Assembly (NCBI RefSeq): GCF_040436345.1
Contig: NC_133224.1
Location: forward strand, 13,167,703-13,231,702
Length of the DNA stretch: 64,000 nucleotides
Reading direction: 5' to 3'
Source: Pagrus major
Lineage: Eukaryota > Chordata > Actinopteri > Spariformes > Sparidae
Part shown: positions 45,181-56,944 of the stretch, piece by piece
Numbering within the stretch: the stretch's first letter is position 1
Layout: each line of letters starts with the position of its first letter
The notes under the pieces: model-generated
What the model was told of the DNA's origin: nothing
The model's input: only the letters and a program-made list of their open reading frames with translations
Databases searched by the model: none
Made by a program: the position numbers and the translations under genes

Positions 45181-45455
45181 TAAAGGAACAGGTCACCCAA
45201 AAATGAGTCATTATCTACTTCTAATAGCATCTTCTTAGATCCATTTGAAATCTCAGTGCTTCCAGAGACTTTGATTCCATCGGACAAACTGTTTGGAGTC
45301 ATTTGATGTTTTTTGGTTGTTTTTTTCTCCAGTCTCCAGCTACTTCAGTTGTTTAGAAATGTTTCGTGGACTACGAAACTTCACCTGACTTTCCATCAGC
45401 ATGGAGGGGAGGAGATAATGACTGGATTTTACTTTCTGGGTGAACTGTTCCTTTA
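45181..45455. mobile_element. 275-bp MITE with TAAAGGAACAGGTCACCCA termini
   Basis: The left end TAAAGGAACAGGTCACCCA is inverted against the right end TGGGTGAACTGTTCCTTTA (18 of 19 positions), giving a complete copy. The internal AAACTTCACCTGACTTTCCA and TCAGCATGGAGGGGAGGAG recur at about 2035-2090 and 49835-49880. Confidence 0.85.
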
Positions 45456-48400
45456 ATTTAAAGCTCAAAAATAATTCCTGTTATTGATTACATGAGATCT
45501 ATGTAGCTAAAGAAGTCCTGGAATCTGCTGTAACACACAGAAGTCCTTAAAGTGTTATTTAAGCAGTGCACGTATCCTACCTGTGACGTCATACCACCAG
45601 CAGTGAAAAAGGTACATAAAGCAAGCACTGAACTTTAAAACAAGCACATCCTCAGTTTCTTGTACATGACTATTTCACAGTCCTACATGATGGGTGTAGC
45701 GATGGAGCGTTATGTCCACAGTGAAAAATACTGATCTAATATCAAAAAGATGTATCAAAACTCCTACTTTCTACACGTAGCTATCAAAACTGGAGCACTG
45801 TGACGATCTGTATGTAGTGCATGTTTAACCATCCTCTTCCATAATGATCTTTTTACAGTAGTCACACACAGTGTTATATACAGAGCATTTCACATATTAG
45901 TGCCTTAATAAAAGGTGCTGGTTCAGTGAACACAACGGTGCAGGTGATCAGCGGAGTCCTCTGAACGCTCCCCGACGGAGACGCGTTCAAAGACCTGGAG
46001 CTGCCAAAACAAATGAGACAAGATCTAATTAACATTCCTCTCTGTGTTCATGAGATCCTTTAAAGCACTGCGTGTAATTTATACAGCAAAGTTCAACGTC
46101 TTTAAAAGAACAGATTACCTGTTAGAGCTGAAGTGCTGCTTCAGCCTTAGGTAAAGAAACTGGAGGAGAGAGTGAGAGTGAGATATAAATCATCTGCTTG
46201 TGTGTGCTGTTACACTTTCAAAATAAAAGCACAGGACACAACAGAAAGCAGAGAGACAAGTTAAGGTCTGGTTGGAACAAAGATTTCTGCAAAGGATCAG
46301 CGGTCTAAACTAAAGGCTGGAGAGAGAAGAGGAAAAGGATTACGAGTCGGAGCAGAGAAAAGACGGGAACAGAAAAAACATCTTCAGTTGGACAAAGTCA
46401 CAGTGATGGACAGTGGAAGAAAGAGAGGATTGTTGTCTAAGTCACAAGACTGCAAGGCTTGTTAATGCAAACCACCCCAGCTCTACAGCTCAGTGGGAAC
46501 ATGTAGGAAGGCCATCAACATGCAGTCACACTGTCACACTTAGAGAGCTCCATCAGTCCAGATCTCCACTTCAGTCTGAGTGAACTCAACACAGCAGACA
46601 TCCTCCTCAACTGGTTTGAACCACGAGGTCTTGAGAGTTTCTCCTGTGTGGAGTCAATCCTCATCAGACTGTCTGTCTCTTCTCCAGCTTTTACGGGATA
46701 AAGCTATGTTCACATGGTGCAGCAGTTCATACTCAGGACTCCCTGGTGACGCTGTACTAAATGGTCCTGCCTTAGCTAAAATGCTAATGTTGTGCCTCTG
46801 CCTGCTGAACAATGTTCTCAATGCTCGTGTTCATGTGCAGAGACCCTGGTGATACTACGAGCAAAGTTTCATGTTGTGTCGAGTCTTCTTAGTGTACATT
46901 ATCGGGTACATTAACAAAAAAAGCCTAGGTTGCATTTTGGTGAGAGTTACACTTTGATGTTTTGGGGGGATCTTTGAATTTTAAAAGAAGTCTTTCGTAC
47001 TACAGTAATGCACCTGTGATGAGGCAGATGTAGGAATTAAAAAAAGGTACTTTTAAGAGTAATGTTGAAATTCAATCATTAAATCACCTTTAAAAGACAG
47101 AGAAAGAAATTCAGTCATTAATTGGTAAGGTTAATGTTTGTCATTCAGTTCTGAATGTAGAATCTAAATGCAAATTGAATGGATGAAGTTATAACTGCTC
47201 TTTGTAAAAGTCAAAAGAAATGATATGATTGCTCTGCTGATGTTGAAGCGGGTCAATGAGGGCGGTTAGTGATGGAGGCAGGTGGTCAGATCTGATAGAA
47301 GAGGTTAACGATGACTACGTTCAGCATGAGGTCACCACTAAAGAGGCAACGTATTCCAGGAAGTGGGAATTCACAGTGCCCATTTCATTGGATCTTTAAA
47401 TCATATCAACTCATCATTGATATAATTTAACGCTGACAAATGACAGTCTCCAGTGGCACACCCCCTGCCTCCATGGACCACAGTGAGGGTAGAATTAACA
47501 CACAACAGCCGCAGGTTTACAGATCTGGACCTTAAACAGAACACAACACCACACAACAGAGATCATCCACCCACTCACAGCAAGGACAAGACAACACACC
47601 ATATGACCAAATGGAGCCATCACACCCACCGGCTACAAACACACATACAGCAGATGTGTGTGTGTCTCATGAGTAGTAAGCCGATGCTTTCTTGCTGGAG
47701 TGTGGTGGGAGTCGACGCATGGAGAGGGGTGGGGGCACCCTGACGAAGCATGGAGGAGGAAGAATGAGGCGTGAGGTGAGTTTCTGCATCATGATGGTAA
47801 AGCTCAGTAACCCTTCACTTCCCTCAGCAACATCTTCTTAATGAACACACACATGTTTGATGAAAAGTTGACAATATGTCGTGTTTTAATAGCTGGAGCG
47901 AGGTGTTTACTGTGTCTCTGCAGTTTTAAAACAGCAACACGTCAAGGTCTTTGGACCCTTTGTGCCAAAATTGCTCTTTTACGGAGACAGTATATCTTGA
48001 ATTTATTTTAGTTTTCAGTGTTTTCATCCTCAACTTGAAGCTGCTGAATCAAAAGATTCCATTTCATTTATCTTGAACAAACAAAAAGCATTAATCTTGT
48101 TCAAACTGGTTAATAGCTAGTGACAAGATACAGATCTAGTGCTAACAACAAATAAGCAAACAGCAAAATAGATAGGTAGTGCACTCTCAAGATATAACCA
48201 CTAGAGTGCACGAGATACATACGTAGGAACAAGATAGAACTGAGGCACACAGCTCCAACGTATCTGTCATTACTGTCCAGAGCAGGTACAAACGTTCAAT
48301 CATCGAGCCTTGCTTTTAAAGCTAAAACACGACTGAACCACTTGTTCTGCGCTGCTACTGTTATTATGTTCTGATGACTTTTGCGTCTAAGGGTTTAGAA

Positions 48401-49422
48401 AACACTGTGAAGTCCTCTCAGGGTGGGCTACCAATGCCAAAATGCTCGTATAATCCAGACTGTCCAGAGTAGGGTTGGGCCGTACACCTGTCACATCACT
48501 GTCAGCGGTGTCATGTTCTACTACCACCTGGATTTTGTAGCGCCGTCATCAATGTCAGTGTTTAGACTCAGACTTGCTGTTTTTTAGCACGTTCAAAATA
48601 ATGTGCTTTACTGTGACTCCAATCACTTTCAGTTAAAGGGCTCCAGTGCAACCAGAGTAAAGAGTTAGTCTGGAGCCTGGTAACCATTTTCTGTCTGACG
48701 TTCTCAACACCAGCAACGTAAAAAGCAGGTTCAAAACTCAAGTTCAAGGATGGATTGTTACCGAGTTCAAACTGTGGACCTGTACGTTTTGTCTTTTTTA
48801 TGTAGCTATGTAGCTAAAGGCTAGTGTCTGCTTCAGAATGCTGGAGCAATGTTGGAGTATTTAGTCTGAAGCAGATTAAAGAAACCACGTTTCTCTTTTT
48901 GGAACTTCAACGCACGCTACTCCTCCCAAAACACACGTCGGCCTGCATCTCATACATACAACTCATCTTTTTTTCTTATTTTTTCTTAATTAACCTATGT
49001 TTCCTTACATTACTCATAGATTTAAACCAGGTAGAATCATGTCTGAGTAGAGACCTTTTATTTTTGTTGTACCATTATAATATGTCACAAACCCTGATCT
49101 AAATTTGAGGTTGATGCCCACCACTAATCCAGAGTATTCCTTATTGGTGTATCTTTAAAATACATCTACTTTTTTAATGTATAAAACAAATTGAATTGGA
49201 ACTTTTTTTTTTCATATTGGCATAATGTATCTAGAACCGGCCTGAGAGACACTTCCAGCATTTATACTATGACAGAGCAGAAATGCATCATGTTGTGAAA
49301 TGGAAACAGCAGAAACAGATGGGTGCAAATCAACAGAAGTGTGTTTCAAAGGTAGAAAAACACTTCTGTCTGTATGAGGTGATGAGACACTGAACTGAAG
49401 TAGAAAAGTGAAGATCATTTCC

Positions 49423-49488
49423 TCACCAGCTCGCCTGCACAGCTTCGATGTCACTCACTAAGTTTTGGGCCAAACAAATCCCAAAGAT
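49423..49488 (-). CDS. tspan5: tspan5 coding exon 8 (C-terminus)
   Basis: Residues 248-268, [20 protein letters not shown] then W and TGA: end of TM4 and the cytosolic tail. Acceptor CCACAG. Confidence 0.97.
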   Translation of the reverse strand: MFGICLAQNLVSDIEAVQASW

Positions 49489-52400
49489 CTGTGGCAGAGA
49501 GAAAAACATTGAATGGAAACATTTTCAAAGAAGGATATAAGAGATGATCATCCTGACGGTAAACACGTGCACGGAGCTGACCTGCAGTAGTGCAACTCCG
49601 ATAAAGATCCCCGCCACCAAGGTGAGGTTGTCCTGTAGCCACTTCTCAAACTGCGGCACGCAGCCTTTCACGTTGATGTAGTCCTTCTGCTCCGAGTCCT
49701 GTGACCATCATCAGCACAAAACAATCTCATTTTATGAGGACTCATTTTCAGTCTTGACAGCTGCTTCAGTTGTTTAGCAGAATGCTGCAAAGCTGTTTTA
49801 CTGTGAAGCTCCAGAAGTGTTTTGTGGACTATGAAACTTCACCTGACTTTCCATCAGCATGGAGGCAGGAGATGATGACTGAACTGTTCCATGAACATAA
49901 ATTGTGGCTATCAGCAGCTTTAATCCACCTGAAATCACTAGAACTAAATTAAGACCTAAAATAAATCAGTGGAAATGAAACCTGGATCCGGCTGAGTCTT
50001 AATTAAAAACTAGCGGGGCAGGTGTGGGAGCACTGGGACGAGGAAATGAAATGAATTAAAGAGTGAGTCAAGTAGATGCATGTTACTTACTGGTTTAGCT
50101 CTGATGTCGTATCCACACTGAGTGTTTATTACGTCCTCCTGGAGACAGAAACAAGAAACATTATAGTTTGTGTCCTACTCCTGGGAACAGTAATAAAACA
50201 ACAATAACATGCTGACTAACAACACAAACATGTCTCATTAATTACACAGTCAAGATTTTAATACGTAATCGCAGGAAACATTTGGAGGACTGATCATTTT
50301 TATCAGCTTTTTGTCTTCCCTAAGACAATTTTACTAAACACTGAGGGATCTGCTTCAGCTGCACACTCTGCTGTGTTGCGTTTAAATACCTCTCAGGACA
50401 CAAGCATTATATCTACACATGAATATCTGACTAATCAGAAATGATGTAGACGGGTTAAAATGTACAAAGGCGAGTCAGAACGAGCGTCTTGTGAACTGTG
50501 TAGGGAGTGAGGGAGTCGTACCGCTGGGTCCTTGGTGCAGCAGGAGAAGGGAACTCCACACTTTTCCCGGCTGGGATTCCCGTCAGTGCAGTTAAAATAG
50601 ATGTTCAGGTTCCAGTCGTCTGCTCCGAACGCTCCGCAGCACTCCCACTGCAGACACACAGAGAGGACAACATGGTTCAAGGCCTCTATTGGTCATGGTC
50701 TTCTTCAGCCCGTTGCAAACTCCATATAAGACTATGAGGTACAGCTGAAAGCTCTGAACAAAGTCTGTATGCAGAATTTGTCTAAATATGATTTTGTGGA
50801 CTATCATGACCAAGGTCTGCATGCTCAGCTATGAATTAACAACTCTGTTTTTCACTTACATATTCCTGAGTGAAGTCGATGAGGTTCTGTAGATCGATGT
50901 CGTCTCGATACGCCCGGATGTTATTGTTGATGAACAGGTTGAGCTGGTCTTTAATCCAGTCCTTAAAGACAAACGCCAGGACTCCTGTCGTCAGCTCCAA
51001 GAAAAAGATGATGCCCAGAAACACAGAGAACTACAGGACAAGAGGAAAAGACACAGAATGACTGACAAGCAGCTCGTTTCTATACTTCCTCATCACTGCA
51101 CTGTGTGAAGTGCACAGTAAAGTCTGGAACATACAAACTTGAGCAGAAACGTGTTTTCCCGGAGTGCTCCAATGCATCCTGCAAAGCCCAGAATGAACAT
51201 GACCCCCCCGACCACCATGAATAGCCAGACTGGGTCCAGACCCCCCAGGTCTGTGATGGACGAGATGTTGGACAGGACCCCCTGGAGGGGAGAGACGGAG
51301 CACAACAGCACAGTCAGTCTGAGACAAGCAGCTGCGTCTCGTTCAGAACGGTCACAGTGACATTAGAAAGGACAGAGCTCAGAGAGGAAGTACAGCTGCT
51401 GCAGCCGCAAATCATACCATGAACAGACTTTACGTTGTGATGATGTCACAGATTATCACATCGCTTTTATAGACTCAAAGAAAGTCGTCTAAAACCTCAA
51501 CAGATCCAAATTCATTATAGGAAGCAGTTCTGGGTGTCCTGTCACCAGTTTAACAGGCCTCTCTGTTAAAACACAGCTCTATGGGGAAAATGCTTTTTGT
51601 GTTGCTGGGGAAGTTTTCACTGTTCGTGGCCACTGAGGAAAAAAATCGGAGGCATGGCTGAGCGCCACCGCCACAGTCAGGTCCAAATGATACATTCGTG
51701 ATGTACACGATATCCACAAGGTAGTTGGTAAATTTCTCTATCTGCTGTTAGCGTACAGTGGATTTATATGGACTTTGCCTGCTACTACTTGGTGTAAAAA
51801 GCTAATGAGAGCAGAGTTTGCAGGACCAAAACAACAAGCTGAAAGAGGCTAAAATACTGTGTAGATCTGAGGGGAACTGCAGAGTGAGCCATCATTCTCT
51901 TTCACATTAAACATGTGATTCATTGTTAATATAAAGTTCTTATGATATTAGAATTATTGTTATATTATATTATTGCATCTTTATGTTGGAATAAGTATCG
52001 GCATGTAAAAAAAAGTCTTATTATCACATCTTAGATTATTGTGGATAATGGATCCATTGTCCATTATCACTAATAATGACTCACCTTCTCACTCCATGCC
52101 CACAGTCCAATTCCAACCAAGGCCATGCCCAGCAGCTGCAAATAAAACAAAGTCACGTCAAATCACGGCGAGGATGTGCTGATGCACAGTGACATGTTGC
52201 CAAAATAAATAAGAGATACAATAATGTCCTCTGAGGCCACTGATGACCCTGTGGTGTGGGATCAGGATGGTCAGCCTGCCTCCGCTCTGACCTTTACTGC
52301 TCCCTTGGTGACATGTAACAGCTGTATTAAATATATATTTATTTGTTCTTTTCAACATTACAACACGTCCTCAAGTCCTGTCGAACCCGAGACGAGCAGT

Positions 52401-53910
52401 AGACAGATGTACTGAATATTATCACACGTATGAAAACTTCCCCAACTTGTTTTGATATGAGATATGGGGATGTGTCTTCTTTGTTTTGTGTGCGTGCTCA
52501 TTATGAACAGAGTCAGTGTTCCTAGAAGAATAACCTTTCAAAACAATTTCACGTGTACCTATAATAAATAACAGCTTCCTACTGGCTGTAAAGTTGCAGG
52601 ACGGAGATTTGATCAACAGAAAACAAACTGGCAACTATTTTGTCATCACCTTATCATTGAAGTCATTTCAGAGTTCATTAATCATATCCATCACAGCCTC
52701 AGAAATCATGCTTGAAATGCAAACAGTGTCTTGTCACATTTCAAGATCTGTCATCACCACTTATAACAAGAAAAACAGTAGAATTATGGCTGAAATGGAA
52801 GTGGATTATAGTAGCTTTAATTTAGAAATGTAAGTTAGAAACTTCAGAATATTGTGACGGACGTTTTATAACCATACATTTAATCTATTAATCGAGAAAA
52901 TAATCTGCAGATCCATCATTACTGAAAGACGTTGTTGAAGCCATACTTGACTTAGTCCAAGTATTTGAGAAATGTGATTTAATTTTTACATTCAACTTAA
53001 AAAAATATGATTTAATTTAGAATTCATGGAAAATTCTACAACTGACCCCGGTCTCCCCGTCAATGAAGCAAAATGTCTATAAAAATGAACTTAATGCATT
53101 AAAGCTGAAATAACTGTTGCATTAATCGATTAGTTATTGGAGGAATAAAAGTGATCACACTTCTGATTACCAATAAATCGCTACTTTACTTTGTTTTACA
53201 TTACAGTGAGCTGACCATCTGTGGGTTTGGACCTGTTGTTCCGACAAAACACACAAAATGGCAGAGGGTGGTTAGATCCAACAGAACATCACTGGTACCA
53301 TCTACAGAGCATCAGTGACATCAGTGAAGTGAGACGTCTGCACAGAGCCCAAAGATACTAAAAGACAACAGCCACCCAGCCACAGTCTGTTCACCCTGCT
53401 GCCATCTGACAACAGATACAGAAGTATCTGCTGCTGTACCACCAGACTACAGAGCAGCTTCACTCCTCAGACTGTGACACTCCTCAACTCATCATCAACA
53501 CCCCACCATGAATAGATTGTTTTATATAGTTTTATATATCGTTGTTATTTAGTCATTAGTCTGTACAGTTTTTGTGTGTGAAACTGTGGACTAAGACAGA
53601 TCATTTGTTATACAATCCTTTGTTGTATGATGACAATTAACTTCATCCTGGACCTTGAGTTTGATGTGGACACAGTGTCGGAACCTTATAGAACCTTACA
53701 GAACCTTACAGAACCTTGAACCTGTCTGCACTGACAGGTGACCGGCAGCAGTATATAACCACACATCTCTGGACCACTGCACTTTACATGGATGGCATCA
53801 CTTTTTAAGAAACTAAATGACGTCATGTCTAAATATATAACATACATATGTGTATGTGTGCAGTGTAAATGCAAACTGTGTGATGGCTGCATCGCGTTGT
53901 CCTGCTGTCC

Positions 53911-53947
<37 letters not shown>

Positions 53948-54353
53948 TATGAATGATAAGCCTGCAGACTGACTCTGAGGCTCAGCTCTCTCTCTCTCTC
54001 TCTCCCTCTCTCTCCCACAAAAAGCCGATTAGCTCTCGGTCGTCGGCCGACCTGCAGCGGCTCTGATCCGGACATGACTGGACCGGGTTAACCTCCATCA
54101 CACACACACACGAACGCATCGATTCGACTGTGAACATGAGCCCGACCCATAACGGCACCGTGATAAGATGTGATGATGACTGCGGCCTTCCTCCCTATTG
54201 GCCGGGGTGGACGGGATAATAACCGAGCTGTAGCGGAGCAGAGGCCGCATTAAAAACACAAAAGCTTCTTACCCAGAACAGGATGTTGAATCCGAAAATG
54301 AAGTATTTGATGCAGCAGCTGACTTCGTGGCCTTTGTAATGATTCCCCGACAT
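49423..54353 (-). CDS. tspan5: Tetraspanin-5, complete, 8 coding exons
   Basis: Four-pass membrane scaffold of the TspanC8 group, which binds ADAM10 and controls its exit from the ER, its location and its substrate choice (Notch and others). Coding exons, all minus: 54273-54353, 52085-52135, 51135-51281, 50860-51030, 50522-50647, 50091-50138, 49582-49698, 49423-49488. They total 804 nt plus TGA, or 268 residues, the human length; every intron is phase 0. The large loop holds the CCG motif (153-155), GVPFSCC (181-187) and eight cysteines (153, 154, 170, 180, 186, 187, 200, 221). Potential N-glycosylation sites are N49, N169 and N232. The C-terminus reads [13 protein letters not shown]. Strongly conserved stretches include [18 protein letters not shown] and [20 protein letters not shown]. 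The gene is compact and lies convergent with rap1gds1. Confidence 0.98.
49582..49698 (-). CDS. tspan5: tspan5 coding exon 7
   Basis: Residues 209-247: end of the large loop (Cys221, [10 protein letters not shown]) and most of TM4 ([13 protein letters not shown]). Its first 12 residues are the least conserved part of the protein compared with mammals. Confidence 0.97.
49760..49890. repeat. MITE fragment, same family as 45181-45455
   Basis: Shares AGCTGCTTCAGTTGTTTAG, TTTTGTGGACTATGAAACTT and CACCTGACTTTCCATCAGCA with the complete copy; lies in tspan5 intron 6. Confidence 0.75.
50091..50138 (-). CDS. tspan5: tspan5 coding exon 6
   Basis: 16 codons, [16 protein letters not shown], adding loop Cys200. 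Acceptor CTCCAG, donor GTAAGT. Confidence 0.96.
50522..50647 (-). CDS. tspan5: tspan5 coding exon 5
   Basis: Residues 151-192: [20 protein letters not shown] through [12 protein letters not shown]. Six of the eight loop cysteines are in this exon. Donor GCG|GTACGA is the weakest in the gene. Confidence 0.97.
50860..51030 (-). CDS. tspan5: tspan5 coding exon 4
   Basis: Residues 94-150: TM3 ([20 protein letters not shown]) and the first helix of the large loop ([10 protein letters not shown]...FTQEY). Acceptor CCTGTAG, donor GTAAGT. Confidence 0.97.
51135..51281 (-). CDS. tspan5: tspan5 coding exon 3
   Basis: Residues 45-93: small loop ([20 protein letters not shown]) and TM2 ([18 protein letters not shown]). 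Acceptor CCTCCAG, donor GTATGT. Confidence 0.97.
52085..52135 (-). CDS. tspan5: tspan5 coding exon 2
   Basis: 17 codons, [17 protein letters not shown], completing TM1. Too short to appear in an open-frame scan; placed by the acceptor TTTGCAG, donor GTGAGT and the frame. Confidence 0.96.
53275..53650 (+). mobile_element. L2-like LINE 3' fragment in tspan5 intron 1
   Basis: Plus-strand translation gives [20 protein letters not shown] and [20 protein letters not shown] before a stop. An untranslated tail ends near TGTATGATGACAATTAAC, resembling the short-tail ends of L2 elements. 53375-53492 is nearly identical, inverted, to 44437-44554. Confidence 0.75.
53681..53720. repeat. Four 10-bp tandem units (GAACCTTACA)
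   Basis: GAACCTTATA, GAACCTTACA, GAACCTTACA and GAACCTTGAA in direct succession, next to the LINE tail. Confidence 0.9.
53916..53946. repeat. (GT)n microsatellite
   Basis: About 15 uninterrupted GT units, followed 38 bp later by a (CT)n tract (53984-54016), both in tspan5 intron 1 close to exon 1. Confidence 0.95.
54273..54353 (-). CDS. tspan5: tspan5 coding exon 1
   Basis: 27 codons: [20 protein letters not shown] then GFNILFW, with the conserved membrane-proximal CC palmitoylation site. Donor TGG|GTAAGA. The ATG at 54353 is chosen because MSGxHYKG is the family N-terminus. Confidence 0.97.
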
Positions 54354-54640
54354 GTTTGAGCATCATCAGCGCGCTGTGCGAGGAGAAACACGGCCTGCTT
54401 CACAGGCTTTGTGTGCGGGAGGGAGCAGGTTCAGCGCTCCGGGGACGCATCTCACTTTGTCCGCCTCGAAGGTTCCCCACAGCCGCTTCACACCCACACG
54501 AGGAGCATGCTGGGAGCCGGCGGGACGCGCTCACACACGGACGACTGCGAATATGTCACCGAAGTAAAGCTGCAGATCTGAAGTCTCCTCCGACGGCCGG
54601 GCTAATAGCGCCTACAGAGGGCGGGACCGCTGCTGCGGGC
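54354..54640 (-). promoter_or_regulatory. tspan5: tspan5 CpG-rich 5' UTR and promoter
   Basis: GC- and CpG-dense block upstream of the start codon that drops sharply to AT-rich sequence beyond about 54660. Transcription start not resolved. CpG enrichment also extends into intron 1 to about 54040. Confidence 0.55.
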
Positions 54641-54884
54641 GGTCGTCAGTGATTGGCTGGGAAGAGATTTAATTGACTGAGACTGTAACCAATCATATGA
54701 GAGGAATGATGGGGCATTTCCTGTGTATTGATGCTGATGGTGATAACAGTGTGAGATACAGGCTGAGGTGATGTAGGCCTGCTGGGAGGAGCAGCATCCA
54801 CTAGCAGTCAGAAAACCTTGTTGTTTAGCAGCACAATGACCCAGTTAAAGACATAAAAATAGCCTTGATAAATATATATTATAC

Positions 54885-55225
54885 AGTATGTGTTACCATG
54901 GGAATAAGACATAACTTCGAGGTAAAAAGTCTAATTTATGAGTTAAAAAGTCATAAGTATGACTGAAATTATGATCCATTTTGAATGTAATTCTGATTTT
55001 TTATTTCTTATTTACAATTTTCCCCCAATAATTTCAACTGTTTTATTTCATTTCTCATAATTTCTACCTTTTATCTCCTGATTTTGACTTTTTATATCTT
55101 ATTTATGATTTATATCTCATAATTTCAACTGTTTTTTATCTCATTACTCTGACTTTTTATTTCATAATTTCTTTGTTACGATTATGGCTTTTTCTCTCAT
55201 AATGATGACTTACCATGGGATATAT
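54885..55225. repeat. Degenerate tandem repeat with mirrored strand composition
   Basis: Repeated ATAATTTC(G/A)ACTTTTTATCTC-like units of about 20-25 bp. The left 90 bp carry the reverse-complement version (AGTTAAAAAGTCATAAGTAT), the rest the pyrimidine version. The block is bounded by TACCATGGGAATAAGAC and CTTACCATGGGATA. Confidence 0.75.
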
Positions 55226-55511
55226 TTTTTCATCAAGCTCAGTTTCCACCTTATCTTTTTCTCTAGCTTCCATATTTATCAGTGTGAACCTCTCACAAAG
55301 CCTGACAGGATCTACTGCAGTGGGTGATAACAGGCAGTGAAGATGTCAGAGCAGAACCTCCTGACTGACTCTGAGCACAGAGCCCGGACATGAAGACAGG
55401 TTCATAGTGTGTTGGCTCAGGTCCTGAACACAGCTGCTGCTTCTGCTCCTGTGCTGTAACTCTTAGTTTCTTGTTCTGAGTGTGTTGGTCGGTAAAATGC
55501 AGCCCCTCGGC

Positions 55512-55514
<3 letters not shown>

Positions 55515-55549
<35 letters not shown>
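55515..55549. repeat. (CA)17 microsatellite
   Basis: Uninterrupted CA units from CTCACACA to CACACT. Confidence 0.95.
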
Positions 55550-55551
<2 letters not shown>

Positions 55552-56944
55552 AATGACAGGACCATCACATCACATCTCACATAATGTAACGAGCTGCGCA
55601 AAAGATGCCAACTTTTGTTGAAAACATACCATACAACTAAGTAGTTTTAGTCATTCTTCACTTTAACATTTTAACATTCATGATGATACAAAGTGTGAAC
55701 ACTTCACTTCCTCACTTGGAGAATGAATGTAACTGTAGAATTCAAAGTCCTCTTTAAGTCACTAAAGAAACCCCATCATCATCATCATCCTCATCCTTAT
55801 CCTCATCAAGCTAACATGCTGCTGACAAGCCACCAAACCCTTTCATTTAAAGGTGATAAATGTCAGAATTTGACATGATAATAAAGTATCTTGTCAGTAT
55901 TTATTCATCTTTGATTTGATTGACACCTGCTGCATAACCTTTCAAGGAAGAATTCAAACCCTTTATTTTCAATAAATAGAAAGTTCAAGCTGCTGTAATT
56001 AAGGTATTTTTACTAAAATAAGTATTAAATAGTTTTATATTCCAACACCAATCACTGTTATAGAGTGTTCGGTCAGTAAGCCATGCCTCTCCTCCTGCTG
56101 CTGCTGCAGTAAAAGAGAAAATAAATTATTAAATGTATCCAATCAAGACAGAGAACTCCATAAAGTCCTGTCGGAGAGCAGGATCCTCCTGTTTGCTGCT
56201 ATGTCCGGTGATGTAGAGAGGAGGGAGGTGATTGCTAACTGCAAAACGGACAGGAAGTTAGATAAAACAACGTTTACAGCAGCTCTAAAATGAGGATGAA
56301 AATATGACTGTCACTGTGAAACACTAGTCACTAGACAAGAGTATCACAGTTTAGTTTTTTTAGTTATTGTCATTTGGGGTTGTTACAAACTGTAAACTGA
56401 AACATGTTTGTGTCCTATACAGACTCAGTCTTTAAAAAACTTCATTTGTTATTCACACATTCAGGTGGGCCATCTGTGTTTGTGGTCCTGCAGCAGTCTG
56501 AATATTTTGATGCTGTTCTCCTCCTGTGAGCATGAACAAGGAAGCTAACTGAACTATACTGATATAAAAATCGAGACACACAGTCATTTTTATGATGAGT
56601 GATGAACAGACTTGAAGAGGCTACGTTTTCTGAAAGAAATGCTCACATTCCAAGATTGCACAGTAATGACTAACAGCCTTTGCATGTTCCTAGAGCTCTA
56701 AAGTAAAACTTTTTTAAAAAAGGGACTCAAGAAGAATGACCGAATATTTATGTGGATTTAATTTAGTCATTTTGTCTGCCTCAATGTTATACACTTCAGT
56801 CACGCTGTTATTACATTATGTCCTCACCTCTTTGCCACGTTTGTGCTGAAACATTCTGCTTATATCCACCATATGAGTGGATTAACAGAATTGATAAGAT
56901 ATGTTTTAATACAACACCATAGAATAGTGGTCCCAGTGACAGAG

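Larger units (their letters stand above)
42945..49422 (-). other. tspan5: tspan5 3' UTR and downstream region
   Basis: No coding exon recognised. Holds a TIR element with a LINE fragment inside it (43913-44759), a MITE (45181-45455) and otherwise anonymous sequence. A long 3' UTR is plausible but unproven. Confidence 0.5.
54641..56944. other. Intergenic region between tspan5 and the TGF-beta-like gene
   Basis: No gene recognised on either strand, and in particular no cysteine-knot domain on the minus strand. Holds a mirrored purine/pyrimidine repeat (54885-55225), a (CA)n tract (55515-55549) and a (CAT)n-like tract near 55773-55805. Confidence 0.55.

Noticed and set aside
53686-54075. 129-codon minus-strand frame
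   Set aside because: Passes through (GT)n and (CT)n tracts and GAACCTTACA repeats in tspan5 intron 1; openness comes from low complexity.
56820-56870. Minus-strand MFQHKRGKE with a GTGAGG donor as a possible next exon of the TGF-beta-like gene
   Set aside because: The segment is very short, has no supporting match and lies beyond the TAA. The following candidate acceptor near 56256 leads only to short frames without a cysteine-knot.
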